Of a DNA stretch of 64,000 nt, positions 1 to 12,200 are shown piece after piece. A program made the position numbers and the translations under genes. The stretch covers positions 18,320,751 to 18,384,750 of the forward strand of contig CP137682.1 of NCBI GenBank assembly GCA_037976565.1, in the 5' to 3' direction. The stretch is from Mesocentrotus franciscanus. Taxonomy: Eukaryota > Echinodermata > Echinoidea > Camarodonta > Strongylocentrotidae. A model generated the notes under the pieces. It was not told where the DNA came from. It saw only the letters and a program-made list of their open reading frames with translations, and ran no database searches. Position 1 is the first letter of the stretch. The number at the start of each line of letters is the position of its first letter.

Positions 1-1234
1 CAACAAATCAATCAGCTCTTCTCTGCTGCTGCAAACGAGAGTGGTGTCGTCAGCATACCTTAGGTTCGTGATCTTTTTACCTCCAAACTTAATTCCCATT
101 GAATCCTTCCAGAGCATTTCTCATAATGTCCTCAGAATAAATATTAAAAAGGTTAGGAGACAGTATGCAGCCTTGCCGTACTCCCCTGCCAATTCCAAGC
201 CTCTCAGTATTACCGTTACTGGTTCTCACTGTTGCTTCTTGGTCATGATAGAGGTTTTTGATCAGTTCGATGATGTGACTTGGGAACCCCATCTTTACCA
301 TTGTATTCCACAATTGAGAGTGGCTCACACAGTCAAATGCTTTGCTATAATCTATAAAGCACAAATAGAGGGGATGTCTGTGTTCTCTGCATTTCTCTAT
401 TATGTTTCGAATGTTGACAATCTGTTCTCTTGTCCCTTTACCTTCACGGAACCCTGCTTGCTCATCTGAGATCTCGGCTTGCAGTTTGATTTTAATTCTT
501 CTGCTAATCACCTTCAGAAGTATTTTGCTTGCATGACAAATCAAGCTGATCGTTCGGTGATTTGCACATTCTTTCAGATCTCCCTTCTTTGGCAATGGTA
601 TAAAAACAGCTCTACACCAGTCCTTAGGCCACTCCCTACTATTCCAGATATTGCAACGGAGACGCCACATCAGGTCAGTACCTTCTTCACCTGTAGCCTT
701 CCACATCTCGGAAGTCAAGTTGTCAAAGCCAGGGGACTTGCCATTCTTCAGTTGTTTCATTGCAAGCTCCACTTCTGATCTTAATGGAGGGGGCTCCATT
801 TCATCAATTTCCTCCCACTGAGTGTCAACTTGTTCCTGTGCACCAAACAGCTTGGTACTATACTGCACCCATCTTTCCTTGATGTCTTCATTCTCCGTCA
901 GTGTTTTGCCATTTTCATCATTAATTACATCCAGTCTTGGGGTTCTTTTCTTTGTGATTTCTTTCACAATTGCAAATGCTGCCTTGGAGTTGTTCTTGTG
1001 ACGCTCTAGGACCTCACACTTCCCCTCGATGTAATTCCTTTTGTCCTCCTTCACGCTACTTGTAACCGCCTTATTGAGTCTCGTCCATTCTCCTCTATTG
1101 TGTTTTGCTTTTGCCCTCTTCCTATCATCAGCAATGTCGAAAGTCTGATTTGAGATCCATGGTTGTTTCCGCATCCTTTTCTTTGGGATGTGATTCTTTG
1201 CTGCATTTTCAACTGTTTCTTTCATGTCTTCCAA
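1..1234 (-). mobile_element. LINE reverse transcriptase fragment, RTE-like
   Basis: On the minus strand an open frame from 1234 to 89 encodes about 380 residues of a non-LTR retrotransposon reverse transcriptase. Visible landmarks are a basic N-terminal linker, KNGKSPGFD, the palm motif around YSKAFDCV, and GVRQGCILSP before the catalytic box. The open frame stops at 89, but the catalytic YADD box is readable in another frame near 30-50, so a one-base frameshift lies near 95-105. The element continues beyond position 1. Motif spacing resembles the RTE clade. It is a decayed copy in the upstream flank, in opposite orientation to the receptor gene. Confidence 0.88.
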
Positions 1235-1339
1235 CAGCTCATTTGTCAGATTTAATTGAAACTCTCATCAGTTTGCTTCTCTGATCGTTCTGCTTTCTTT
1301 TAGAGTAGTTGTCTATTTGGGTTAGATTTCCCTTTAACT

Positions 1340-1520
1340 TTCACAAAGAGGGAAAGAGTGAGTGAGAGGGAGAGAGAGAAACAGAGAGGGAGAGAGTGAG
1401 TGAGAGGGAGAGAGAGAAACAGAGAGGGAGAGGGGAAGGGAAAATAGAGGGAGAGAAAGAGAGAGGTGGGGTGTGGGAGGGGAGAGAGAGAAAAAAATGA
1501 AAGAAAGAAGAAAGGGAAAT
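1340..1520. repeat. Purine-rich (GA)n low-complexity tract
   Basis: The plus strand is almost pure A/G, with GAGAGGGAGAGAGAGAAAC-like units. Frames on the minus strand encode only Ser/Leu/Pro runs and are not genes. Confidence 0.85.
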
Positions 1521-1559
1521 GAGAAAACCAATACAATCCAAGCCAAAATTAAACGTTAA

Positions 1560-2185
1560 GGGGACTATGCAGTATAGACTGCATGGAGTCGGCGTACGCC
1601 CCCATATTTGAAGGCCTAGAAATTAATTAATAATATAGCCCCTTCGCTTTTAAAGTCATCTTTTGGAAGCATTTAATATAATTATAGCCTGTTTAAAAGC
1701 CGATTTCATCCAAACTTTCAATAATCTGTTTCTCTGCCTTACGTTTCCTTAAGAGAAACCCGGTAGCGGTTCCGTTTGAGAAGGACACTCACTGAAATGC
1801 TCTTTTAATAGTGCCTAGAAGCCTTCTTTCAGAATCATGGAAAGACCAACTGAATTTCCAAATTGTTTTGCGTTGGTCTTGGAATGGGAGGAGGTTTGCG
1901 GTTGCTGTACAACCAAAGGTAAAAAGGAGATTTTTTTGTCATTCTCTTTATCAGGGCAATGTGAGTTGGTATAATAATAGTCAGCCCTCTCTCCCGCCCT
2001 CTCTGTCTATCTCTTCGTCTACAACCGTTTATGACGGACTCCGGTTCCAAACAGAGTCACGTCGTTCGTTTGGTGACAGGGGGGACGTTTTGAAAACCAA
2101 TTCTACACTTTCTACCAACGTATTTCTTGCAAACATCGTACGAGCTTTTTCGATGGCATCACTGACCAGTCCTTCCACTATTGTG
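1560..2185. other. Upstream flank with no supported feature
   Basis: No coding frame with recognisable composition, no splice-flanked exon and no clear repeat was seen. A 125-codon frame at 1811-2188 has no domain-like pattern and is probably chance. Confidence 0.4.
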
Positions 2186-2275
2186 TAGACCAGGGCCCCG
2201 TCTTATAAAGAGTAATGTTGATATTAATCGCAACTTATTTGCGATTGATGTCAATCGCAACTATGTACATAGTCT
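2186..2275 (+). repeat. MITE fragment, same family as 47678-47835
   Basis: The stretch starts like the element at 47678 (CCCGTCTTAYAAAGAGT, then a GCAACTTATTTGCGATTGAT core and CAACTATGTACATA). Only the left end is present. Confidence 0.6.
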
Positions 2276-2468
2276 TTTCTAAAGTGGGATTTTGTTGCAT
2301 AAGTGGCTCAAACATGTGGATTAATGTGTGCAGCGCGTTGCAACTGTTACAAAAAGGTGCTATATCAAATACCTTTTGGATTGGATTCGAAAGGAATATC
2401 AATACAAATTTCAGCGTTGATATTTGTTTAGTTTTTCTATATTCAATAAGTATCCCGTACTGAAGAGA

Positions 2469-2670
2469 CAAAAATGAGTCACATACGTACGATGCTTTCT
2501 TGAATTCTAATCGTTTGCAGCAACTCTGGTATATTTGTGGTATACATCGTACAGTGACGTCGATTCATACAAAAATGAGTCACATACGTACGATGCTTTC
2601 TTGAATTCTAATCGTTTGCAGCAACTCTAGTATATTTGTGGTATACATCGTACAGTGACGTCGATTCATA
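2469..2670 (+). repeat. 101-bp exact tandem duplication (two copies)
   Basis: Copy one is 2469-2569 and copy two 2570-2670. I see one mismatch (CTGGT versus CTAGT). Each unit carries ACGTACGATG and GTACAGTGACGTCGATTC. Confidence 0.93.
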
Positions 2671-2699
2671 CGCGGTGCCGTGTTTTCAACATGATATGG

Positions 2700-3670
2700 G
2701 TATAATTATGATCCAGCATCACCAATTCGTCATCTATATGTAAATACATCGGACTTTTTAAATGAAACCAAGAAGTCTGGTTAATAGTCCCCGTATAAAG
2801 CAACCACAATGTCTACTACATAGAAAATGACGACTAATAAAGGGAATATATATATCCGTACCATTTGCGAAAACAGAGTCTCAAAAACAATATAATATAG
2901 CGCAGTTAGGAGGAACCTTTAAAGTTATAGTTGGATGTCCGCAGGCTGATACGGCAAGGGGCTGGAGAGTGAGAAACATAAGACTAACGGAAGAACATGT
3001 TCGAAAAAACAAACTAAATCGTACAAATAATAAGACAATTATTTATGAATTATTATTTATGAATTATTTCTGAAACATTTCTAATTTCAAATCAGTGGAT
3101 TTCTCATTTAATGTGACGCGATTAGGGACAACTGTTGAATCTATTTCTCTTATTTTGTTTTATTTCATTTCAGAGCAACCTCATATTTAGGTTGGATTTT
3201 TCGATATGTCATCTTTATCCAAAGTAAGGTGATGCAATGCATATACTCCCTTTTATTTTCAATCTACAGGTGTCCAGATGTACTTAACACATTAGTGTAG
3301 GCAAGTTTACGTTTTGCCTTAGGATACAGTAGGGAGAAAAATGAGATTGCTGACATCCAGTCATCCCTCAAAAAAGGTCATGGGCCAACATGTTCAGATG
3401 TACCTATATCCAAGTACAAATCCAGAAGAACTATAAAGCACTATCGACCAATTGGCTTGAATTCTATTGAAGTCAAATATTTATTGCTGCAGGGCTAAAC
3501 TTACGCCGACTAGGACAGCCCCGTCTGAACATGGCTAATGTGGGCATCATCCCATTGAATGTTGTGTCCAGTATTAAGGGCGTGTTCTGCTACTGCTGAA
3601 TAAGATGGAATGCCCAATCTGAGGGGTAGTGCATTTTAAATCTCAAGGGATGGATTAGAGTTTTTATCGC
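2700..3670. other. AT-rich upstream flank, no supported gene
   Basis: No supported feature. A short frame near 3420-3480 reads like a LINE phrase (KHYRPIGLNS) but is too short and isolated to call. Confidence 0.35.
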
Positions 3671-3674
3671 TTAC

Positions 3675-3963
3675 GACGGCTATCTAGAATGTTCTGAATT
3701 GCCCAACTCGAGAGCTTCCGGGGGCTCCGACTCCTGCATCCCTGGCAGGGGCACTGTCCCTGTAACCCACCAGGCGCCCTAAGGCGGACCCCTGGATCCC
3801 ATTAGTAAAGATAGAAGTGGTTCCCGAGACAACCCGCTGTTGTATAAAATTGTCCCTAGGAGAGAGTGTGAGTTTCCATAGCTCAAGACGGTCATCTTGA
3901 AGGTTCTGAATTGCTAAAACTCGAGAGCATCCTTTGGCTCCGTCCCGGAACACCCGCCAGGGT
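3675..3963 (+). repeat. Degenerate direct repeat, offset 212 bp
   Basis: A GC-rich unit of about 77 bp at 3675-3752 recurs at 3887-3963 (shared GTTCTGAATTGC, ACTCGAGAGC and GGCTCCG blocks). The 100-residue minus frame here is a by-product. Confidence 0.6.
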
Positions 3964-4189
3964 CTCTGCCAGCCCCCCCCCCCCAAGCTCTGCCATGTTG
4001 TACGGATCTATTAGAAAGCAAAATAAGCCCCACTTATAATTCATATATATATATATAAACGTCTTTGTGCTCTGCCCCTGGACCCCACTCAGAAGGGCTA
4101 ACGTTTACGCGCGATTGCATGCAGTGTACTTCGCCCACTCGTTGGCTTCGAACCCCCCTTTGAAAAATCCTGGATCCGCCGCTGAGAAA

Positions 4190-5650
4190 TGTATAGTTTT
4201 ACCCCTTTCCTCTTAATGAAGTATACATTTTTGCTCGCTCGCAACATTTAAAGTTTAAAGTTCATAATCTGGTACTGTGCGACAAGTCGTATGACGTTGG
4301 TCTCCCTATAGCAATTCTTCAAAATAAAAAATCCGCGTAAGGGGCATTTTGAAAGTTTTAAGAAATTCCATTAAATTCCAGGAAATTGGGTGTTCTTTTT
4401 CAGGAAACTCTATTTAAATGAGTGGAAGCACTGGCGGCCGGACTGGCGGCTATGTTTTTTAAACTGTAACATTTCTCTTTGGATCAGATATAGACCTAAA
4501 ACAAGCCTCATTATCTTCAGTATACGAGTGTCATTAATGTAAAATTTAGGAGTAGATTGTTTAAGTCTGAAACAAAATTGAGTAATATTTGAGTCGTGCC
4601 CGGCTTTCCACCAATCATATTGTACATTGTTCTACTTAAGTTGAAATATACGGCCGACAATACGAATTTTCAGGCGAATGGCATCCCATGTTTCGGACCC
4701 TACAGCTTTCATAGAAATCACATCTGGACCGTCAAAGAAAAAGTTTGAGAAACCCTGGTGTAGACCATTATAAAGATCAGTGAGCCTGGTTGAAATTAAG
4801 GTCAGGTTATTCGGCAAAAGAAAGTAGCTGGTAGCCTACGGTCGCAGATACAATATTTAAAAAAAAGAGCAACAGGGACGCGGGATGTTTTTTGACGTGG
4901 TTGAGTTGAACTGTTTAGAGAAAATCCAAGGAAATAATGTTCAAAAGACAGGGCATAATATTATAAAGACGTGCTTTATACCACATTAATAACATTCAAT
5001 TAAATCTGGCTATTTCGATGATTAAAATATCAGGATCGTTACAGGTAAAACAGCTTACAATTTCAACCTTAATAGAAATTTACCCAAAAGATATATCCAA
5101 GTATATACAATAAAATGAGGTAACTTTTTGTTTCACAATTTCTGAAGTTGTTCCCAAGAATAGAAGTTAAAACAAGAAAAAGTGAGATTTATTTTGGTAA
5201 GCAATTTTTACGGACTGATAGTTATATATATATATATATATACCCTAAAATGTCTTAACCTAGTTTTAGAAATAAACATTTAATTAGACCATGTGATAAT
5301 CTGCGCTCCTATGTTCGCCTACTATTCATTTTTATTCTTCGAAGTATCTTCATTATATCAAGTTGAATTTAGTTCTGGGGAAAATATACATAAATCTCAA
5401 TCCCACCTTCTGTTGAGCAGCTTCGCAACCAAATCGATAATAATTTGTTACGAACTGCTATTCTTTCGTAGAGATGCATGTCATCTGGAAAGAAAATGGA
5501 AAAAAGGAAGCCTCCTTGGTAACTTGTTGCCCGCATGTATGGATTTTAGGACGTGAGTTAGCGTTAAAAAAAAAAAGCGTCATTAGGGCCTCCACACAGC
5601 TCAATAGAGTGGTCAAGTGTGAAAAAAAAAACTAGTTTGAGAGTTTCAAA
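4190..5650. other. Upstream flank, no supported gene
   Basis: Contains a TGGATCCGCCGCTG end-like fragment near 4165-4182, matching the terminal sequence of the hAT-type MITEs, and short AT runs near 4045 and 5227. No gene was recognised. Confidence 0.35.
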
Positions 5651-5656
5651 ATTTAA

Positions 5657-5912
5657 ACTTCATTTTCCGGAAGAGCATCAAAAATAATGTCCAAATGTCG
5701 AAAACCAATTGAATTGGTTAAGTATTGGCTGACATATGACCATCCGGATAAATAGATTTCGTAATGTTGTGAACCACTGCAGAGCAAAATAACAGTGATT
5801 TTTCTATTGAAATCTATTTATTCGGATGGTCATATCTCAGCCAATACTTGACATATTCAATTGGTTTTCGACATTTGGACATTATTTTTGATGCTCTTTC
5901 GGAAAATGAACT
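5657..5912. repeat. Long inverted repeat (about 104-bp arms, 48-bp loop)
   Basis: Left arm 5657-5760 and right arm 5809-5912 are near-perfect reverse complements (shared core AAAAATAATGTCCAAATGTC and CATATGACCATCCG). It ends about 210 bp upstream of the start codon of the receptor gene, so it may lie in its promoter or 5' UTR. Confidence 0.88.
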
Positions 5913-6123
5913 AGTTCACATTAATTGAGAAATTCTAAAAATAGATTTGATGATGCCACCGCTTCGGTACTCTATATCTTCTGCTCATCGTAATTGTCCT
6001 TTACGCTATCAGGTTGGATACATTTCTGATAAAGCGAATGAGCATTGAGCTTTACTTGCGTTATTTTTTCTTCCACAAGTGAGAGATCAAGTGGTTCATG
6101 ATTTCCATACAGACGATGAATGA

Positions 6124-6214
6124 ATGACTAAAATGTTTCACTGGAAGAAATATCGTGCCATATTATCAGTCCTGTCGACTTTTATTACCATATGCTTATT
6201 AGGATCATCCGATG
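6124..6214 (+). CDS. Exon 1: start codon and signal peptide
   Basis: ATG at 6124, with a second in-frame ATG three codons later. The peptide has a basic start (HWKKYR) followed by a hydrophobic stretch ([15 protein letters not shown]) and small residues SSDG, typical of a cleavable signal peptide. The donor GTGAGT follows directly and leaves phase 1. The upstream UTR and promoter cannot be defined. Confidence 0.75.
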
Positions 6215-9200
6215 GTGAGTTCAATATTTCTTTGTCTTCTAATATGTCTTACAACCTTGCATGCTACATGTCGATGTCTTATATATTTGAATTTTATTAC
6301 TTAAGATTCATATGTCAAATTCTAATTGATTTTTTATGCAAAATAAAAACATTGAATTGAGGTGAAAATGTTGGTATTAACACAGTCCACCGTCCCTCAT
6401 TATATTTTAATTTGTAAAATAATACATGATATGTATACGTATATTGAAGTATGTCTTGTAATTTGTTTCATTGTATGTTTCATATAGTGCCGTACAATTT
6501 TCATGAAAACTGTAACATGGACTTACTTTGCATTACCCTTTTTTTTTACACGAACAATAATGGTTATATAAAAAGAGAAAATCAACTCCGAATACGTGGG
6601 TAATTTTTTTTTCTCCTTTTTTATTGATAGAGAAACTTGTAAATTTAAAGGATTGCTCCGAATATTCTTTCAAAAGAACTAAAGATAGATGATTAGGGGC
6701 CCGGAACAGAGCTTATCGGGCACCTATCCTCCATCTTAAAAGAGCTTTTTGTGTAAATCAGCTCACGATGAGATAAAACCTATAATATGAAGGAGACCCG
6801 AACATCAATTTGCATATAATGTTTAAACCAGTTCTACCCACTTATTACAGTTAAGACAGGGAAATAATTATTGTTCTTTGATTTTATGACCGTATTATAT
6901 TATACCCAATACTACTTATCAGTGGCGGATCCAGGGGGGGGGCGGGGGGCTCCCCTAGAAAAAAAAGGTAAAAACACCATTTTTTTGTATAAAAAAAGAA
7001 GATGGGCCACCTCCCCTGACGCTCAAGGGGGGGGGGCGGGTGGTGGTAAAAAAAAAAATTCAATTTCGGAGGCAAAAAAAAAAAATTGTGCTCACTACCC
7101 CCCCGCCCCCCCAAAATGTTTTGCTCACTACCCCCCACTGAGCGGAAAATCGGCCGGCACGGTTTTCAAATTTTCGCACGAAGTGGGCCCCTTTTTCGGC
7201 CCCCTCCCTTGCCGCCGGCTGGATCCGCCCCTGCTACTTATACATGTTTAGTGACCAAAATAATGTCACGATTTTTAACTTTTGCATGTATAATATCGAT
7301 TTGCGATTTTTATGCATTGATATGTACATGTTTGATATGTATAGCTTCCCATTTTCAAAATGGCGGCTAGGGAGACTTAATTTCCCTTGCGTGGTACTTT
7401 TCCACTCCGTGAATTTGATGAGACTTATAATATTGTTCGACTCGAAGTACGTACGTACGTGCGTGCAACTTAAGTGTGTACATATGAGCTCTAGGCGCAC
7501 GAGCCAGTCGTTTTGAGTAAATTAAGATTCACATAATTTTAAAGATACGATATACACAAGATAGCCAACATAGTGGGATTTGTGGTGTATATATTTAGCT
7601 TAGACCTTCATCTACCAATGAAAACTTTCTACTTCAATGATTTTCATGATATATAGCCTATATAACAGTATGAGACAGCATGTGCTGCCATTTTCACGAT
7701 ATTATAGCCCATACAACAATATGAGATAGCAGTGTTGTCAATTTTTAATTACATAATAGTTTAAATCAGCTGTGTTGCTATTATCATTACATACAGCCAA
7801 TAATGTATCGATATTGGTACAGCAACTTGGGAAAGGCCTCTGGAAAAAACATTAAATAAAATCCAATGATTATCAATATCAATATTAGTTGCATTGAAGT
7901 AGAAAGTTTTCATTGATAGATAAAGGTCTAAGCTAAATATATATACACCCCAAATCCCACTATGTTGGCTATCTTGTGTATATCGTATCTTTAACATTAT
8001 GTGAATCTTAATTTACTCAAAACGACTGGCTCATGTGTTTATATGTAGGCCTACTTATTCTGAAAATGCTTGTTAATTCTTGCAAAATATCCAATATCAA
8101 ACGTGAATTTATTTGGTTGAATTTCCTTGGTACTTGGGGATGATACGGCACTACTCGCACCACACGTACAAGGCCCTTCCTTAACAGACCAATCAGAGAA
8201 TGGCAACACCGCTGTCTCTAACGGGAAGTATCGGGAGCTAATTATTTTTGAACGCTTTGCTGAATTATTTAATGATCCTTTTTGTGCTTGATTTTTTATG
8301 ATTGATAATTGTTGTTTTTGTATGATTGATTATATTTTGTGCATTCATTTTCGATCGTGACGGTGATCAACCTCGAGGTGAGTTTCTTACTCCCTTGAGA
8401 CGACCACGTTTATTATTATATTGCTTATCGTAATTTACAGGAGACTAATTGCCCCTGTTTTTTTTTCCAGTGATCTCTGTTATTTTTTTAAAGGGAGAGT
8501 AGCATGACAAATACTGGTTAACGCCATCTACGTTTTCTTTTGGACAACTGCACTTAATCGAATGGACTTGATTAACGGTAGTCAGCGACTTAATAGGGAC
8601 TTTAAGATTTGCACGACGAGAACGTGGACTGCCACATGTGACATCCTTTTAAGGCAATGTGACGTCCTTTTAAGGCACTGGCAGTGCCCGGCAGTGCCAC
8701 GTCCACGTTCTCGTCGTGCAACTCTTAAAGTCCCTATTCTCTACATTGTCAGCGCGCGCTAGCGTTCGCGAAACAGACCGAAGTTCTCCTCCCGCTTCGG
8801 TTTCGCGTATGTTGCACGCACGTGAATGCTGCGGTAGCGTCGTCCGTAGTCGTATTATACCCGATTGGCCCCGAGTCAGGCCACGGGAAAGACACATAGT
8901 CTCGTCATGCTACAGTCCCTTTAATGTCGATTATTGACGTCAGAGAGTTGTTCGCTCCCTTTGACATTTGATTATTGTGTGTAATTTTTGTGTGGCACCG
9001 ATTGTATGAACCTCGATTATTTGTGTTGACTATCCATATTAAATTGTTGATATTTAATTGTATAACCTTATTGTTTGATAGTGTGGTTTTTTCCTCGTAA
9101 GGTCGTAAAGTTAAAAGGCACAACCCCGTCGGGAAGTTCTACACATGTATAAACGCCTACTTGTCTGATGAAAAAAGAAAAAGCGCATTTACGGGACGGA

Positions 9201-12200
9201 AGAAAGAGATTCTCATGTAGGGGAATTTTTATCTTTTTAAATGCAGGTCAGGGTTTTTTAACCTTGGTCTTTATGGTTGATTGCAGGTCAGTGGGACTGT
9301 TTTAATCGTAGGACCTGGTCTTACTATGGGACTCGGAAATGGTCTTGCATTCTTACAGACGGCAAACTTTATTGTAATCCGTGTGAAAACTGGACCTCCG
9401 TCATTGGAAACTGGAGCAACGCACATGAGCTGATTGATCGATACGGTAAATTGTATTTTACTCTACCCATATGATTCAATGTTGTATTATGAATATACAA
9501 TTTGAATCTGACTTTGTGTCTACTTCCACGTCTATCACTTAATTCCTTCAAATCAAATGACGGATCAAACAAAACAAAATATATTCAAAGACTCGTTTGG
9601 TGTTGTTTACCCGTTAAATAATACATAGGCAGAATTTAGCAGATACGTTTTCCTATCTTGACTATATAGAGTCGGCAGTGGGCTCAGCCTCTTTTACTCC
9701 TCAAAATAATTTGGATTTATTAAGGCCCGCCCGCATATAACAGAGTGAAAATACCTCCCTTTTCCTGTCTTCTATAGTCCCAAATTATAATCGTAGCTTT
9801 CACCATAATTACATAGGCCCCTCCATATTTCACGTTTCTTTTAGTTCAAACCTTTTCAATTAACATTCTATGCAAACCAGCTGATATGAAGTACTTATTT
9901 TCTGTCCCTGTTCTGTCTTAGTATTTGGCCAAAATCTTTGTTTTTTAGTACAACTTTGTGTAAACATTGTAAAATGTAAACATGTGAAATGTGAAACAAA
10001 AAACTGAAATTAAAACTGACTTAATTAAGGTACTTTCGTCATAATAACGGAACGTTAATAGACTTGCCTGAACCATGCTCAAACTCGTCATCGCTGTTGA
10101 TAAAATGGTATGTTTCACATGGTCTACATACATTCAATTGCAACCCTCTTCACGTGTATCTCCTAATTTCAATTTCAAACAAGGACCAATATTGTCTGCT
10201 TACATGGAAATGGAATGCTAGTCAATTTAAATATACTTTTATGTAACGCACTTAAAGGTAAAGACCAGTTTGGAAACGCCTCCATTTCAAAATATGAAAT
10301 GGGAACTCTTATTACCAATCATGTGAAAGAATATGTTTTGACCAATACGTGATGATACAAATTTTGCCGGGAAACCGCCTACTAATTGATATAGGCCTAT
10401 TTGGTAAATTAGTATATCTATCTGGACCGGATAGATATCGCAGTCGCGTATATAGACATAGTCCCATATACATCTTTATGTGTACAGTGCTTGTAACTTT
10501 ACCAAGACTGGGCCAAATTTCTTATCATTTTGATGATTCCAAATCCTTGCAGTACACACCAATACTTATATGCTAGATGATCAACCTTTTCTGATCGATT
10601 CCACAACGTTTCTTTCACAATGCAATCACATGACCAGAACTGGTCTATACCTTTAAGAGACTGTTACCATCACTTGACCGTATCGATCGTTTTCTATCAT
10701 TGTGTGCCTTGGTATTGCACAAATCAAACTATTGGGACATTATTTTTATCGAGGAAATGAACGAAGCGCAGTAAAATAAGTCGTAATTCAAATCCAGGAG
10801 GCACAAATATAATCTAGACATTAAAGAATCTTCAAAGCAAACACATTCATGTTTATAGCTAAGCAATTCTTGTTGTTCTTATTCTTGTTCTTGTTCTTCT
10901 CTCTTGTTCTTGTTCTTCTGGTTCTTGTTCTTCTTCTCTCTTGTTCTTGTTCTTGTTGTTCTTTTTCTTCTTCTCTCTTGTTCTTTTTTTCTCTTGTTCT
11001 TTTTCTTCTTCTCTCTTGTTCTTTTTCATCTTCTCTCTTTTTCTTTTTCTCTCTTGTTCTTGTTCTTCTTCTCTCTTGTTCTTTTTCTCTCTTGTTCTTG
11101 TTCTTCTTGTTCTTTTTCTTCTTCTCTCTTGTTCTTGTTGTTCGTGTTCCTTTTCTTCTTCTCTCTTGTTCTTGATAGTCCTTCCATCCGTCTGTAACAA
11201 ATCTGGTTTCCGTTCGATAACTTTAGTAATGTTTGACGGATTTTAATGAAATTCGATATGAAGGTACATGTTATCAAAACACAGACTAAGTTCGATTTCG
11301 GAGTATGTAGGTTAAAAGTCAAAGGTCATAGCTCATTAAATATGCACAAAATAGCTAATTATGTACCCGAAAATGTGGTTTCCGTACGATAACTTTAAAA
11401 ATGTTTGACGGATTTTAATGAAATTTGATATGAAGGTACATGGTATAGAAAAAACAACCTAAGTTCGATTTCGGAGTATTTAGGTCAAAGGTCGAAAATT
11501 TGGTTTCCGTTCAATAACGTAAGTAATGTAAGACGGATTTTAATGAAATTTGATATGAAGGTACATGGTATAAAAAAAAAAAACTTAAGTTCGATTTCGG
11601 AGTATGTAGGTCGAATGCCAAAGGTAATAGCACATTAAATATGCAAAATTAGCTAATTATGGATTCGAAAATGTGGTTTCCGTTCAATAACTTTAAGCTT
11701 AAGTTCGATTTCGGAGTATGTAGGTCAAAGGTCAAAGGTCATAGCTCATTAAATATGCAAAAATAGCTAATCATGTATCCGAAAATGTGGTTTCCGTTCG
11801 ATAACTTTAGTAATATTTGACGGATTTTAATGAAATTTGATATGAAGGTACATATGGTATCAAAATACAGCCTAAGTTCGATTTCGGAGTATGTAGGTCA
11901 AAGGTCATTAAATATGCGAAAATACCTAATTACATATGCGAAAATGTGGTTCTTATTCAATCATAACGTAAGTAATGTTGTTGAGTATGTACGTCAAAGG
12001 TCAAAGGTCACAGCTCATTAAATATGCCAAAATGGCTAATTATAGGACATTTTGTACCCGGCGAGGTGATGCTACGCTTTGTGTTGACTTGTTCTTCTCG
12101 TTCTTTTTCTTCTTTCTTGTTCTTGTTCTCGTTCGTTTTCTTTTTCTCTCTTGTTGTTCTTGTCATATTTCTTCTTCTCTCTTGTAGTTCTTCTTGTTCT

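Noticed and set aside
41..778. Two plus-strand frames at 41-469 and 479-778
   Set aside because: Antisense shadows of the minus-strand LINE reverse transcriptase.
1300..1546. Three minus-strand Ser/Leu/Pro frames
   Set aside because: Translation of the (GA)n tract.
9277..9474. Exon 2 as an unrelated Cys-rich module
   Set aside because: Alone it is ambiguous, but length, phase and the TDGK.YC..ENW pattern parallel exon 4, and exon 3 completes a kringle.
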